DNA from: JBMNEH01 sp050948665
Lineage (GTDB): Bacteria; Bacillota; Clostridia; Christensenellales; UMGS416
DNA length: 64,000 bases
NCBI GenBank assembly: GCA_050948665.1
Contig: JBMNEH010000001.1
Span: 1,488,001 to 1,552,000 of the forward strand
Direction: 5' to 3'
The position numbers and the translations under genes are program-made. Each line of letters opens with the position of its first letter. Position 1 is the first letter of the stretch. Below, piece after piece: positions 9,336 through 17,992 of this stretch. The notes below the pieces were generated by a model that saw nothing but the letters and a program-made list of their open reading frames with translations, made no database searches and was not told where the DNA came from.

Positions 9336-10358
9336 ATGGATAAGTATAGCAAATTTCTCGAGCTCTGCGGAATGGCCGGGCTATCCGGGAATGAAAGTGC
9401 TGTTTCCAATCAGGTGATAAAGTTGTTTTCGAATTATACGGAAAAGGTCTGGGCTGATGGGATTTACAACACCTACGGTCAGATGGGAGAAACTGGACCA
9501 CTGGTAATGATAGCAGCTCATATAGACGAAGTTGGTTTAATGGTTAAGGCCATCAGAGATGATGGTTTCTTGTCAATATGCGAAGTTGGCGGTGTAGATC
9601 GCAGAATCCTTCCGGCGCAGGAGGTGCTGGTACACGGAAAAGAACTTCTCCCTGGAATTATTGCTGTAAAGCCTCCCCATGTCCTTACTCCAGATGAGCG
9701 AAAGAAATCTGTTTCCTATGATGACTTGTATGTAGATATCGGTCATACGGGTAAGAGGGCGAAGGCACTGGTACGTGTCGGTGACTGTATTAGTTTTAAA
9801 CCACAGCCTTCCCGGCTGGCAAACGGGCTCCTTTCCACAAAGAGTGCAGACGATCGAATGGGAGTCGCTATAATGCTAATGGCTATGAAGGCACTTCAGG
9901 AACGTCCTCTCCCCCTTCGTACCGTGATGACAGCCACTACACAAGAGGAGGTAGGCAGCAAGGGCGGACAGATAGCCGCACAGAGGTTGAATCCTGATTT
10001 GGCGATAGTGCTGGAGGTAACGCATGGTGATACACCTGGCGCAAAGCCTTTTACGACCCAAGAAATGGACAAAGTTAATATTGCTATTGGTCCCATTCTT
10101 CACAAGGGCTACGTAGATATGCTTACCTCTGTAGCGCATAAAGAGAAAATCCCCTTTACATTGGAGGTCTTTCCCCGAATAAGCAGTACGGACGCAGATG
10201 AAATCCAGCTCTCCGGTTGGGGTGTGCCCTGTGTTATCATTCAGGTCCCTCTCCGCTATATGCATACTACAGTTGAAACAATCTCTTGGCCTGTAATGGA
10301 GCAGGCTTCCAAACTTCTGATCGCTTTCCTGCTGGCATTTTCAGAAACGGAGGTGTGA
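9336..10358 (+). CDS. M42 family metallo-aminopeptidase, first of three tandem paralogues
   Basis: A 340-residue enzyme of the M42 (glutamyl aminopeptidase/endoglucanase-like, FrvX/PepA-type) family. Metal ligands are visible in AAHIDEVGLMV (His and Asp), SADDRMGV (Asp), TTQEEVGSKGG (Glu-Glu) and VLEVTHGDT (Asp). These enzymes form large tetrahedral complexes that trim short peptides in the cytoplasm. I prefer the ATG at 9336, since AAAGGA at 9321-9326 is 9 bases away; an ATG at 9327 sits directly against it. It ends inside the ribosome site of the next paralogue, indicating an operon. Confidence 0.88.
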   Translation: MDKYSKFLELCGMAGLSGNESAVSNQVIKLFSNYTEKVWADGIYNTYGQMGETGPLVMIAAHIDEVGLMVKAIRDDGFLSICEVGGVDRRILPAQEVLVHGKELLPGIIAVKPPHVLTPDERKKSVSYDDLYVDIGHTGKRAKALVRVGDCISFKPQPSRLANGLLSTKSADDRMGVAIMLMAMKALQERPLPLRTVMTATTQEEVGSKGGQIAAQRLNPDLAIVLEVTHGDTPGAKPFTTQEMDKVNIAIGPILHKGYVDMLTSVAHKEKIPFTLEVFPRISSTDADEIQLSGWGVPCVIIQVPLRYMHTTVETISWPVMEQASKLLIAFLLAFSETEV

Positions 10359-10360
10359 GT

Positions 10361-11398
10361 TTGAACTTTTTATCAGAACTAACCAAATTATCCGGAGTTT
10401 CCGGTTTTGAGGACGAGGTTCGTTCTTATATTGTTGACCAATGCAAAAAACTGGCAGATGAGGTTACAGTTGACAAACTCGGTAACGTGATTGCCCTTTG
10501 CCGCAGCACTCATCCTAATGCTAAACGGATTATGGTAGCGGCGCACATGGATGAAGTAGGGCTGATTGTTACAGGGATTGATGATAATGGATTTCTGCAT
10601 TTCCTGCCTGTAGGAGGAATCGATGCCCGTGTATTAATAAGTAAGCGATTACACATCGGGCGAAACAAGGTTCCCGGTGTTATCGGCGTGCGTGCCATTC
10701 ATCTTCTGGAAGCCGAGGAAATGGATGCTCCTGTAAAGGTGGATCAATTACGTATCGATATTGGTGCCAAGGATAAAGAGGATGCGGAAAAGCTGGTACA
10801 ACCGGGTGATACAGCTATATTTGCTACCGAATTTGGATATTACGGTGACGGACTTGTTAAGGCCAGGGCGCTTGACGATCGAAGTGGATGCGGAATGCTG
10901 CTGCACGCTATGGAAAAGAGGTATCCGATAGAATTGGCTGCTGTTTTTACTGCGCAGGAAGAAATTGGTGCCCGAGGGGCCTTTGTAGCCGCCCGCCAAC
11001 TGAACCCTGATGCAGCAATTGTGTTAGAGGGCACAACCTGTGCGGATATTGCAGGAGTAGACGATACACAAAAGGTAACAAGGATTGGGAAAGGGCCCGT
11101 TATCGGTGTAATGGATCAGTCGGCCGTACACCATATCGGTCTTCGCAGTTATCTGTGGAAAACTGCCCAAAAGGTTGGCATAGAGCCCCAGAATCGGGAA
11201 GGCACATTTGGCGGAACAGACAGCGGGGCCATTCAACGCAGTGGTACCGGAATTCCTGTTGCGATGATTGCCATTGCCACGCGATTTATTCACTCCCCCG
11301 TGACGGCAATTTCCCGATCTGATTATGAAGCGGGATGCCTGTTGCTGCAAGAGGCACTCACGAATATGCAAAATTTTTTCGCACAGAAGGAGGCTTAA
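10361..11398 (+). CDS. M42 family metallo-aminopeptidase, second paralogue
   Basis: A 345-residue M42 peptidase with the metal motifs AAHMDEVGLIV, ALDDRSGCG, AQEEIGARG and the late GGTDSGAIQRSG motif with the last metal His (ATRFIHSP). The start is a TTG at 10361: GGAGG at 10349-10353 lies 7 bases before it and homologous residues (LNFLSELTKLSGVSGFE) begin there. An ATG at 10286 lies deep in the upstream gene and would add 25 non-homologous residues. The stop TAA abuts the ATG of the third paralogue. Confidence 0.88.
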   Translation: MNFLSELTKLSGVSGFEDEVRSYIVDQCKKLADEVTVDKLGNVIALCRSTHPNAKRIMVAAHMDEVGLIVTGIDDNGFLHFLPVGGIDARVLISKRLHIGRNKVPGVIGVRAIHLLEAEEMDAPVKVDQLRIDIGAKDKEDAEKLVQPGDTAIFATEFGYYGDGLVKARALDDRSGCGMLLHAMEKRYPIELAAVFTAQEEIGARGAFVAARQLNPDAAIVLEGTTCADIAGVDDTQKVTRIGKGPVIGVMDQSAVHHIGLRSYLWKTAQKVGIEPQNREGTFGGTDSGAIQRSGTGIPVAMIAIATRFIHSPVTAISRSDYEAGCLLLQEALTNMQNFFAQKEA

Positions 11399-12397
11399 AT
11401 GGAGCGTAAAGAATGTTTAAAGAAGCTTTGCCTAGCATATGGTCCCAGCGGTCACGAAGATATTGTGGCATCCCTTATTACTGAAATGGTCAAGCCTTAT
11501 GTGGATGAAATCTATCGGGATGTTATGGGTAACTTAATTGCTTTCAAAAAAGGAACCAGCGGCAAAAAAATCATGCTTGCCGGTCATATGGATCAAATCG
11601 GACTAATGGTTGTCTCTGCCGACGAGAAGGGCTTCCTTCGTGTTGCAGCTGTAGGTGGTGTATCTCCATGGAATATGCTGTATAGGCATGTTCGCTTTGA
11701 AAACGGCACAGAGGGTTGCGTGGGCATGGATGCCAAACATGACAACAAACCAACTGTAACAGATCTGTTTATAGATATCGGTGTTTCCACCAAAGAGGAC
11801 GCCTATAAAAAAGTGCAGGTAGGAGACATGTGTGTTGTAAAGGGTGATTTTGTAGACATGGGTAGCAGGGTGAGCTGTATGGCAATGGATAACCGCACAG
11901 CTTGTGGTGTGCTGATAGAAGTTCTGAAAGCTGTTCAACTTCCGCGCGATGATATTTATGCCGTGTTTACTGTGCAGGAGGAGCTTGGACTGCGCGGTGC
12001 GAAAACTGCTGCTGCGGCAATACTGCCCGATGTCGGGATTGCCATTGACATCACATCAGACTGCGGTGCTCCGGGAACGGAAAAAAATTGTGCAATGGAA
12101 TTAGGTAAAGGCGTCGCTATAAAAATCCGTGACGCCTCTGTATTTTGCTCTCCAGCTGTAATATCCTGGATGGAAGAAACTGCAGAGGCAGAAGGCATTC
12201 CTCACCAACGTGAGGTGCTGACCCATGGTGGAACGGACACCGCCGCTATGCAGTTGGCCGGCACGGGCGTGCATGCCGGCTGCCTGTCAATATCCTGTCG
12301 CTATATCCATTCTATGGCAGAGACAATTCAATGGTCGGATTATGACGCTTCAATTGATTTGCTGGCGGCTTTATTGAGAAAAGGATGGAGCCGATGA
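11399..12397 (+). CDS. M42 family metallo-aminopeptidase, third paralogue
   Basis: A 332-residue M42 peptidase with AGHMDQIGLMV, AMDNRTACG, VQEELGLRGAK and HGGTDTAAMQLAG, followed by SCRYIHS. In the first motif the usual HxDE reads HMDQ, and the fourth position of the second motif is Asn (DNR rather than DDR), which may alter metal or substrate use. It starts immediately at the end of the second paralogue and overlaps the start of the WG-repeat gene, so all three peptidases are made from one message. Confidence 0.87.
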   Translation: MERKECLKKLCLAYGPSGHEDIVASLITEMVKPYVDEIYRDVMGNLIAFKKGTSGKKIMLAGHMDQIGLMVVSADEKGFLRVAAVGGVSPWNMLYRHVRFENGTEGCVGMDAKHDNKPTVTDLFIDIGVSTKEDAYKKVQVGDMCVVKGDFVDMGSRVSCMAMDNRTACGVLIEVLKAVQLPRDDIYAVFTVQEELGLRGAKTAAAAILPDVGIAIDITSDCGAPGTEKNCAMELGKGVAIKIRDASVFCSPAVISWMEETAEAEGIPHQREVLTHGGTDTAAMQLAGTGVHAGCLSISCRYIHSMAETIQWSDYDASIDLLAALLRKGWSR

Positions 12398-13401
12398 AAA
12401 AATTACGGATACTTGGTTTGCTCGCTGTGGCGGTCAGTGTACTGTTGACTTGTGGTTGTGATACGTTGTTTTACCTGCAAAAGCTCGGCTTTATCAATAC
12501 TAAGGGCGAACTGGTAATAGAAGCGGACTTTCAATCTGCACAGACCTTCCATGACGGATACTGCGCCGTGATGATTGGTATGGAGGATATGGAGATGTGG
12601 GGTTTTATAGACCAAGAAGGGAATTATATCATACCCCCATATTATTACGATGTCCGTCCATTTTATCAAGGTTACGCCCCGGTTATGATGAAAGAGAAGG
12701 GAAAGCAAGTGTGGTCCTATATTGACACCACGGGTATCGATCCCTTTGCTGGCAAAATCTTTTCGGATGCTTCAGTTTTTGTATTGGATTTAGCCCCTGT
12801 AAAGGATATTGAAACCGGTTTATACGGTTATATTGGCTTGGACGGCGAGTATGTTATTTCTCCGCAGTTCGAGGTTGCTTCGATTTTTGATGCAGAGTCC
12901 GGGCTTGCAATGTTCAGAGTAAGCGAAAATAAGACAACGCGCAGCGGTTATATTAATACTAAAGGCGAGGTTGTGATTCAACCTAAGTATGCTTACGGAG
13001 GCACCTTCAGCAATGGTCTTGCAGTCGTCAAGTTATCTAACAGTAACAGCGTCAACGACTGGGGATATATTAACACATTAGGTGAATTGGTTTTAGGGGG
13101 TGATTTAGCCGGGGCAGGTACTTATACTGAGAATCTGGCTCCTGTTTGCTTCGCTGGCATTAGTAACGCATTTAACTCCAAGCCAGATTGGGGCTATATA
13201 GATATTAACGGAAATGTGATTATTCCCGCTGCCTACTACGAAGCTGGAAGTTTTGTTGATGGTATAGCGGTTGTATGTCTTAAGGAGAATGCCTCCCCGG
13301 AATATGCGTATATTGATATAAACGGGAATTTACTCTTTAATCAAACCTTCAGGAACGCAGGCCAATTCTCCAACGGCCTTGCTCCGGTAGTTTTTAAGTA
13401 A
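12394..13401 (+). CDS. WG-repeat lipoprotein
   Basis: A 335-residue exported protein. The N-terminus is MKKLRILGLLAVAVSVLLTCGC, a basic start, hydrophobic core and a cysteine compatible with a lipobox, although T-C-G-C is not a textbook lipobox. The rest is made of six to seven repeats of about 35-45 residues of the type GYINTKGEVVIQPKYAYG...FSNGLAVV, the WG beta-repeat (PF14903) motif. Such repeats form extracytoplasmic binding surfaces of unknown ligand. The ATG at 12394 is chosen over 12385, which sits directly against the ribosome site; it overlaps the M42 stop by 4 bases. Confidence 0.8.
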   Translation: MKKLRILGLLAVAVSVLLTCGCDTLFYLQKLGFINTKGELVIEADFQSAQTFHDGYCAVMIGMEDMEMWGFIDQEGNYIIPPYYYDVRPFYQGYAPVMMKEKGKQVWSYIDTTGIDPFAGKIFSDASVFVLDLAPVKDIETGLYGYIGLDGEYVISPQFEVASIFDAESGLAMFRVSENKTTRSGYINTKGEVVIQPKYAYGGTFSNGLAVVKLSNSNSVNDWGYINTLGELVLGGDLAGAGTYTENLAPVCFAGISNAFNSKPDWGYIDINGNVIIPAAYYEAGSFVDGIAVVCLKENASPEYAYIDINGNLLFNQTFRNAGQFSNGLAPVVFK

Positions 13402-13420
13402 TACGAGAGGAGAGCAATAA

Positions 13421-14335
13421 ATGATAAAAGACTACCAGCTATCCGATGACAGTATATCTTTGCGGCGATACCACTGGCCGACGGAGTCTGCTAAAATGTG
13501 TATGATTATCGTCCACGGAATGGCTGAACATGCTTCGCGTTATGATGCTTTTGCATCTATTATGAATAAAAAAGGGGTAGCCGTTCTTAGTATTGATTTG
13601 CGAGGACATGGCGAGTCCCTTCTGGATAACCGACTTGGCTGGTTCGGCCCAGGCGGTTGGAAGCGTGTTGTTAAGGACATCTCTGCTTTGATTGCATATG
13701 CAAAGGAACATTATCCCAGTCTTCCTCTAGTGTTATTCGGACACTCTATGGGTTCCATTTTTACGCAAGCAACGCTTATGGAAACGCCAAACCAAATTGA
13801 TGCCGCAGTTCTCACCGGTGTTGCCGCTGATAAACCGGGAAGACGATCTTTGGCGCCTGCCATTGCCTCCATTGTTTGTTTTTTTAATGGTGACAAGCCA
13901 AGCCCATTAATGAACGGTCTAACCTTTTCCAGCTACAATAAAGCCTTTTTGCCTGCACGTACAGAGTTTGATTGGCTCAGTGCAGTTCCAGAAAATGTTG
14001 ATGCTTATGTGAAAGACCCTTTATGCGGTTTCGTTTGTACTGCAAGTTTGTATCGCGAGGTTGCCGCATTGGTATTCTTTATTACACGACTGAAGAATAT
14101 AAGAAAAATACCCGAAACACTGCCCGTGTTGGCATTATCAGGTTCTATGGATCCTGTCGGGAATGAGGGGCGCACTCTCGAAGAGCTTTCGTCTTTGTGG
14201 AAAACTGCTGGCAAGGATTTCCGAGCACAACTGATTCAAGGCGGAAGGCACGAGCTCCTCAATGATGTGACAGCATCAATAACAATCAAAAAGATCACCG
14301 ACTTCATTAGTGAGATTATCGGTGCTCCCCTATGA
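13421..14335 (+). CDS. alpha/beta hydrolase, lysophospholipase/monoacylglycerol lipase type
   Basis: A 304-residue serine hydrolase of the Hydrolase_4 (serine aminopeptidase S33) group. It shows VHGMAEHASRY (oxyanion region), DLRGHGES, the nucleophile elbow GHSMGS (Ser about residue 108), a late Asp in SGSMDPVGN and the catalytic His in GGRHELLND. That order matches bacterial lysophospholipase L2/monoglyceride lipases. No signal peptide or membrane segment is seen, so it is likely cytoplasmic. GAGAGGAGAG precedes the ATG, and its stop overlaps the next gene's ATG (ATGA). Confidence 0.82.
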   Translation: MIKDYQLSDDSISLRRYHWPTESAKMCMIIVHGMAEHASRYDAFASIMNKKGVAVLSIDLRGHGESLLDNRLGWFGPGGWKRVVKDISALIAYAKEHYPSLPLVLFGHSMGSIFTQATLMETPNQIDAAVLTGVAADKPGRRSLAPAIASIVCFFNGDKPSPLMNGLTFSSYNKAFLPARTEFDWLSAVPENVDAYVKDPLCGFVCTASLYREVAALVFFITRLKNIRKIPETLPVLALSGSMDPVGNEGRTLEELSSLWKTAGKDFRAQLIQGGRHELLNDVTASITIKKITDFISEIIGAPL

Positions 14336-15225
14336 AATCGAGTAACCGTAAACTGCTTCAACGATATGCACTGCTCATTGGCGCGGTTATTATAACTGTT
14401 GCCCTTTACTATCTGTTTGATGACCATATTGACCTGCTACTGGATGAAAGTACCGACGGCAAAGTTATCTGCACTTTTATCGATGTCGGTCAGGGCGACA
14501 GTACGTTGATAACTTATCAGGACTGTGCAATTCTCATTGACGCAGGAGACGAAGACGCATGGCCAGCAATACGGAAGGTTTTCAGGGCACATAAAATACA
14601 AAAAATTGATCTATTGGTAGCTACCCATCCCCATGCAGATCATATTGGTAGCATGGATGATGTATTAAAGAATATACCGGTAGATAAAATCGCAATGTCC
14701 TGCGCAACTCCCGACACATTAGCCTTTGAACGCTTGCTTGATGCTATAGATGCATCAGATGTATCGACAATCTTCCCCTCTTCCGGAGATGTTTTGACAT
14801 ACGACGGAATAATGCTCCAAATTCTACATCCTAACTCTGACGCCGCCTATGATAACCTGAATAACTACTCCCTTGTCATTCGGTTAGTGACTCCTTACGG
14901 CACCGCACTCTTTACTGGAGATGCGGAAACATCTGCAGAAAATGAAATACTTACCACAGGGCATGACGTTAACGTAGACGTGCTCAAGGTTGGTCATCAT
15001 GGCTCAAGCACCTCCACCTCCGCAAGTTTTCTTGAGGCTTCCGCGCCGCAATATTCTGTCATTCACGTTGGCATAGATAATGACTATGGACATCCCTCTA
15101 ATAAAGTATTGGATCGCTTACAAAAAAACAATATAGTGATATATCGAACCGATACCCACGGTACGATTACCATGTTTATGTCTGAGACTGGTATCCGCTT
15201 TTATGTGGAGCGGGAAGCGGCATAA
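14332..15225 (+). CDS. ComEC/Rec2-like metallo-beta-lactamase-fold hydrolase, membrane-anchored
   Basis: A 297-residue protein with one N-terminal membrane segment (about residues 12-30) and an extracellular MBL-fold domain. It shows FIDVGQGDSTLI, the metal motif THPHADHIG, and LKVGHHGSSTSTS with a late D/H region (IGIDNDYGHPS). This is the C-terminal hydrolase module of ComEC standing alone, without the ComEC channel domain. Such proteins are predicted extracellular nucleases or phosphodiesterases; a role in DNA uptake is not implied by sequence. It overlaps the preceding hydrolase by 4 bases and ends at a bidirectional terminator. Confidence 0.82.
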   Translation: MKSSNRKLLQRYALLIGAVIITVALYYLFDDHIDLLLDESTDGKVICTFIDVGQGDSTLITYQDCAILIDAGDEDAWPAIRKVFRAHKIQKIDLLVATHPHADHIGSMDDVLKNIPVDKIAMSCATPDTLAFERLLDAIDASDVSTIFPSSGDVLTYDGIMLQILHPNSDAAYDNLNNYSLVIRLVTPYGTALFTGDAETSAENEILTTGHDVNVDVLKVGHHGSSTSTSASFLEASAPQYSVIHVGIDNDYGHPSNKVLDRLQKNNIVIYRTDTHGTITMFMSETGIRFYVEREAA

Positions 15226-15228
15226 TAT

Positions 15229-15253
15229 AAAAGCCCGTCAAAGCCGGGCTTTT
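15229..15253. terminator. bidirectional terminator between convergent operons
   Basis: AAAAGCCCG and CGGGCTTTT form a stem around a short loop, flanked by A and T runs. It sits between the plus-strand M42-hydrolase operon and the minus-strand aconitase-GntR operon. Confidence 0.8.
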
Positions 15254-15262
15254 ATTTATCTA

Positions 15263-15940
15263 TCAAAGCTGATGTGTATTCGTGTTTTCTTCTTCAATTG
15301 CGATTAAAACCTGCTTCATTGCATGCCGAATATGCTCTTTCATTAGTGTAGCTGCCAGCTCTTCGTCTCCCTTGACTATAGCTTGGGCAATACCGAGATG
15401 TTCAGATAAAACCTCGGCTGCTCTCGCCTGATACTTCATAGAAATATTTCTTGCGCGAAGTATAAAATTATCCAGTGATTCCAGTGTGTTTGCCAAGATA
15501 GCGCTTCCCGTTGCTTTATGAATCACATCATGGAACTGTACTTCCACAACAGAATTTTTAGGGTCTGCATCGTTCTTGCGAATCAGAGATTCCATCTCTG
15601 TAATAATATGATTAAACTCCTCTTTGTTCTTCTCAGTCATCCTCTGGCAAGCCCACCGTACCGCCTGTTCTTCCAAAATTATACGGACAGTAAAGGCATC
15701 CCTGATTTCCTGTGCAAAAATCGGCCGAACAAACATACCGCGATTAGGGAAATAATCCAGCAGACCTTCCTGTGCTAAATCCCGCATAGCTTCGCGCACC
15801 GGTGTCCTGCTGGTTGCCAGTTCCTTGGCAATTCGAACCTCCACCATAGAGAATCCTGCCGGATACTCCCCTCGTAGTATGCCGGCTTTTAGAGTTTTAT
15901 AAACCCAAGCACGAGCGGAAACTGCGTCGCCTCTTCTCAT
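15263..15940 (-). CDS. GntR/FadR-family transcriptional regulator, probable aconitase-operon repressor
   Basis: A 225-residue regulator. An N-terminal winged helix (residues about 5-70: WVYKTLKAGILRGEYP, AKELATSRTPVREAMRDLAQEG) is followed by an all-helical FCD ligand-binding domain with the expected metal-ligand Asp/His positions (FHDVIHKATG, HLGIAQAI). Its start overlaps the aconitase stop by 4 bases, so the two are translated together. A palindrome ATTGTATACAAT, the usual FadR-type operator shape, lies just upstream of the aconitase gene. Autoregulation in response to a carboxylate such as citrate is a reasonable inference. Confidence 0.85.
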   Translation of the reverse strand: MRRGDAVSARAWVYKTLKAGILRGEYPAGFSMVEVRIAKELATSRTPVREAMRDLAQEGLLDYFPNRGMFVRPIFAQEIRDAFTVRIILEEQAVRWACQRMTEKNKEEFNHIITEMESLIRKNDADPKNSVVEVQFHDVIHKATGSAILANTLESLDNFILRARNISMKYQARAAEVLSEHLGIAQAIVKGDEELAATLMKEHIRHAMKQVLIAIEEENTNTHQL

Positions 15941-17877
15941 TTTTTAACCTCCGAAGCAAGATGCTTTTTTACCCAAAGTAGGGTACCGCCGGAAAGAAGG
16001 ATCTCCTTCATTCGAGGCGAAGCGGTTATACAGCATATAATCGATGCGCCCTTTGTCTTATTCAACACGGTAATCTCATCTCCAGCGATAAGTTGTTGGT
16101 CCGTATTTTGTATAACCAGTTCATCAAGTAAGGAGATGGACTCGTAATCCTCTGGGTTTTTAAATGTGAGAGGCAAGATACCTGTATTAAGAAGGTTAGC
16201 TAGATGAATTCTTGCAAAAGACTTCGCAAGAACAGCTCGTACGCCTAAATACAGTGGCACTAATGCCGCGTGTTCCCGGCTTGAGCCTTGACCGTAATTC
16301 TCTCCAGCTACCAAAAATCCACCATGATACTCCGTGGCTCTCGAGGAAAATTCCTCATCTATAGGGGCAAAGCAGTACTTAGATAAATGAGGGATATTTG
16401 ACCTATACGGCAGAAGTGAAGCATTTGATGGCATAATATGATCTGTTGTAATATTATCATGCATCTTCAACAGCACTTTGCCAAAAATATTCCCTGCTAC
16501 AGGTTTTGATGGAGGGAACGGCTTAATATTTGGCCCGCGCACTACCGGCAACTTTGGCCGATCAGGTAATGTCGGCAGCAGAATCATATTATCATCTGTA
16601 GGATAAGAATCCGGCTGTGGAATAACAGATATGGGCGTCAGTTTTCTTGGATCCGTCAGGCGTCCCATAATTGCCGTAGCAGCTGCTGTTTCTGGGCTAA
16701 CCAGATAGACCATTGCTGATTTTGTACCGGAGCGAGCGTAAAAATTTCGGTTGAACGTTCGGACAGAAACCGCATCTGTCTCGGGAGCTTGTCCCATACC
16801 GATACAGGGACCGCAGCCAGACTCCAATATTCGTGCTCCGGCTTCAATCATGTCCGCGAGAGCACCATTCCTCGCTAGCATGGTCAGCACCTGTTTGGAT
16901 CCAGGGGAAATAGTCAAACTTACTCCGGGGTGGACAGTTTTTCCTTTCAATATTGCCGCGACTTTCATCATATCCATATAAGATGAATTGGTGCAGGAGC
17001 CTATACAAACCTGATTAACCTGAATCTCTCCGATTTCTTCAACTGTTCTGACAGCATCAGGACTATGCGGTTCAGCAGCTAAAGGCACTAACGCAGAAAG
17101 ATCGATTATCAGCGTCTCATCATACTCCGCATCTGCATCTGCAGATATAGGCACCCAGTCCTCTTCCCTTTTCTGTGCCCTCAGAAATTCGCGGGTAACT
17201 TCGTCACTGGGGAAAACGGAGGTTGTTGCTCCCAGCTCAGTTCCCATATTTGCAATAGTTGCTCTTTCCGGCACTGAAAGCTGAGCAAGACCTGCCCCTG
17301 TATACTCGATTACTCTACCAACTCCACCCTTCACGGATAAGCGACGAAGGACCTCCAGAATCACGTCCTTTGCACTTACAAAAGGCCGCAGACAACCCTC
17401 AAGGCGAACCTCAATCACTTTAGGGCATGGAATATAGTATGCGCCGCCAGCCATTGCCACGGCAACATCCAGCCCGCCTGCTCCCATGGCCAGCATACCG
17501 ATTCCTCCTCCGGTAGTGGTGTGACTGTCGCTGCCTAATAGGGTGCGCCCCGGTATACCGAACCGCTCCAAGAACACTTGGTGACATATGCCATTCCCGG
17601 GTCTCGAATATCGTATACCATGAGCCGCTGCAACAGAGCGAATATATGCATGATCGTCTGCGTTCTCAGGCCCGGTCTGCAACATATTATGATCAACAAA
17701 TGCTACAGAGCCCATAGTTTTAACCTGATCCACGCCCATGGCTTCAAATTGCAGGTATGCCATTGTTCCCGTACTGTCTTGGGTCAATGTATGATCAATG
17801 CGCAGGGCAATTTCAGCACCGGGAATCAGCTCTCCGAAAACAAGATGGCTTGTTAGCAGTTTTTCTGTTATATTCAT
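15937..17877 (-). CDS. aconitate hydratase (Aquifex/Clostridia type)
   Basis: Interconverts citrate and isocitrate through cis-aconitate with a [4Fe-4S] cluster. At 646 residues it is shorter than the roughly 900-residue AcnA and matches the compact family found in Clostridia and Aquifex. Cluster cysteines are visible in CIGSCTNS and SGCGPCIGMG. Substrate motifs include GSDSHTTTGGGIGMLAMG and the swivel-domain ENYGQGSSREHAAL. It is first in a two-gene operon with a GntR regulator whose likely operator lies at 17908-17921. No other TCA-cycle gene is in the window. Confidence 0.93.
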   Translation of the reverse strand: MNITEKLLTSHLVFGELIPGAEIALRIDHTLTQDSTGTMAYLQFEAMGVDQVKTMGSVAFVDHNMLQTGPENADDHAYIRSVAAAHGIRYSRPGNGICHQVFLERFGIPGRTLLGSDSHTTTGGGIGMLAMGAGGLDVAVAMAGGAYYIPCPKVIEVRLEGCLRPFVSAKDVILEVLRRLSVKGGVGRVIEYTGAGLAQLSVPERATIANMGTELGATTSVFPSDEVTREFLRAQKREEDWVPISADADAEYDETLIIDLSALVPLAAEPHSPDAVRTVEEIGEIQVNQVCIGSCTNSSYMDMMKVAAILKGKTVHPGVSLTISPGSKQVLTMLARNGALADMIEAGARILESGCGPCIGMGQAPETDAVSVRTFNRNFYARSGTKSAMVYLVSPETAAATAIMGRLTDPRKLTPISVIPQPDSYPTDDNMILLPTLPDRPKLPVVRGPNIKPFPPSKPVAGNIFGKVLLKMHDNITTDHIMPSNASLLPYRSNIPHLSKYCFAPIDEEFSSRATEYHGGFLVAGENYGQGSSREHAALVPLYLGVRAVLAKSFARIHLANLLNTGILPLTFKNPEDYESISLLDELVIQNTDQQLIAGDEITVLNKTKGASIICCITASPRMKEILLSGGTLLWVKKHLASEVKK

Positions 17878-17907
17878 AACTTACTCCATGCAGCATTCTT
17901 CCGGATA

Positions 17908-17921
17908 CATTGTATACAATG
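17908..17921. promoter_or_regulatory. palindromic GntR-type operator upstream of aconitase
   Basis: CATTGTATACAATG is a perfect 14-bp palindrome whose core matches the ATTGTATACAAT type bound by many FadR-subfamily GntR regulators. It lies about 30 bases before the aconitase start codon, and the regulator is encoded in the same operon. Confidence 0.6.
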
Positions 17922-17950
17922 CTATATTATCCGTCAAGTGCCATTTCTAT

Positions 17951-17985
17951 TAAAATAAAAAAGAGAGGCAGCCTCAGCTGCCTCC
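17951..17985 (-). terminator. terminator of the pgk-tpiA-gpmI operon
   Basis: On the minus strand, GGAGGCAGC, a TGA loop and GGCTGCCTC are followed by TCTTTTTTATTTT. It lies just after the gpmI stop. Confidence 0.85.
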
Positions 17986-17992
17986 GTTTTGT

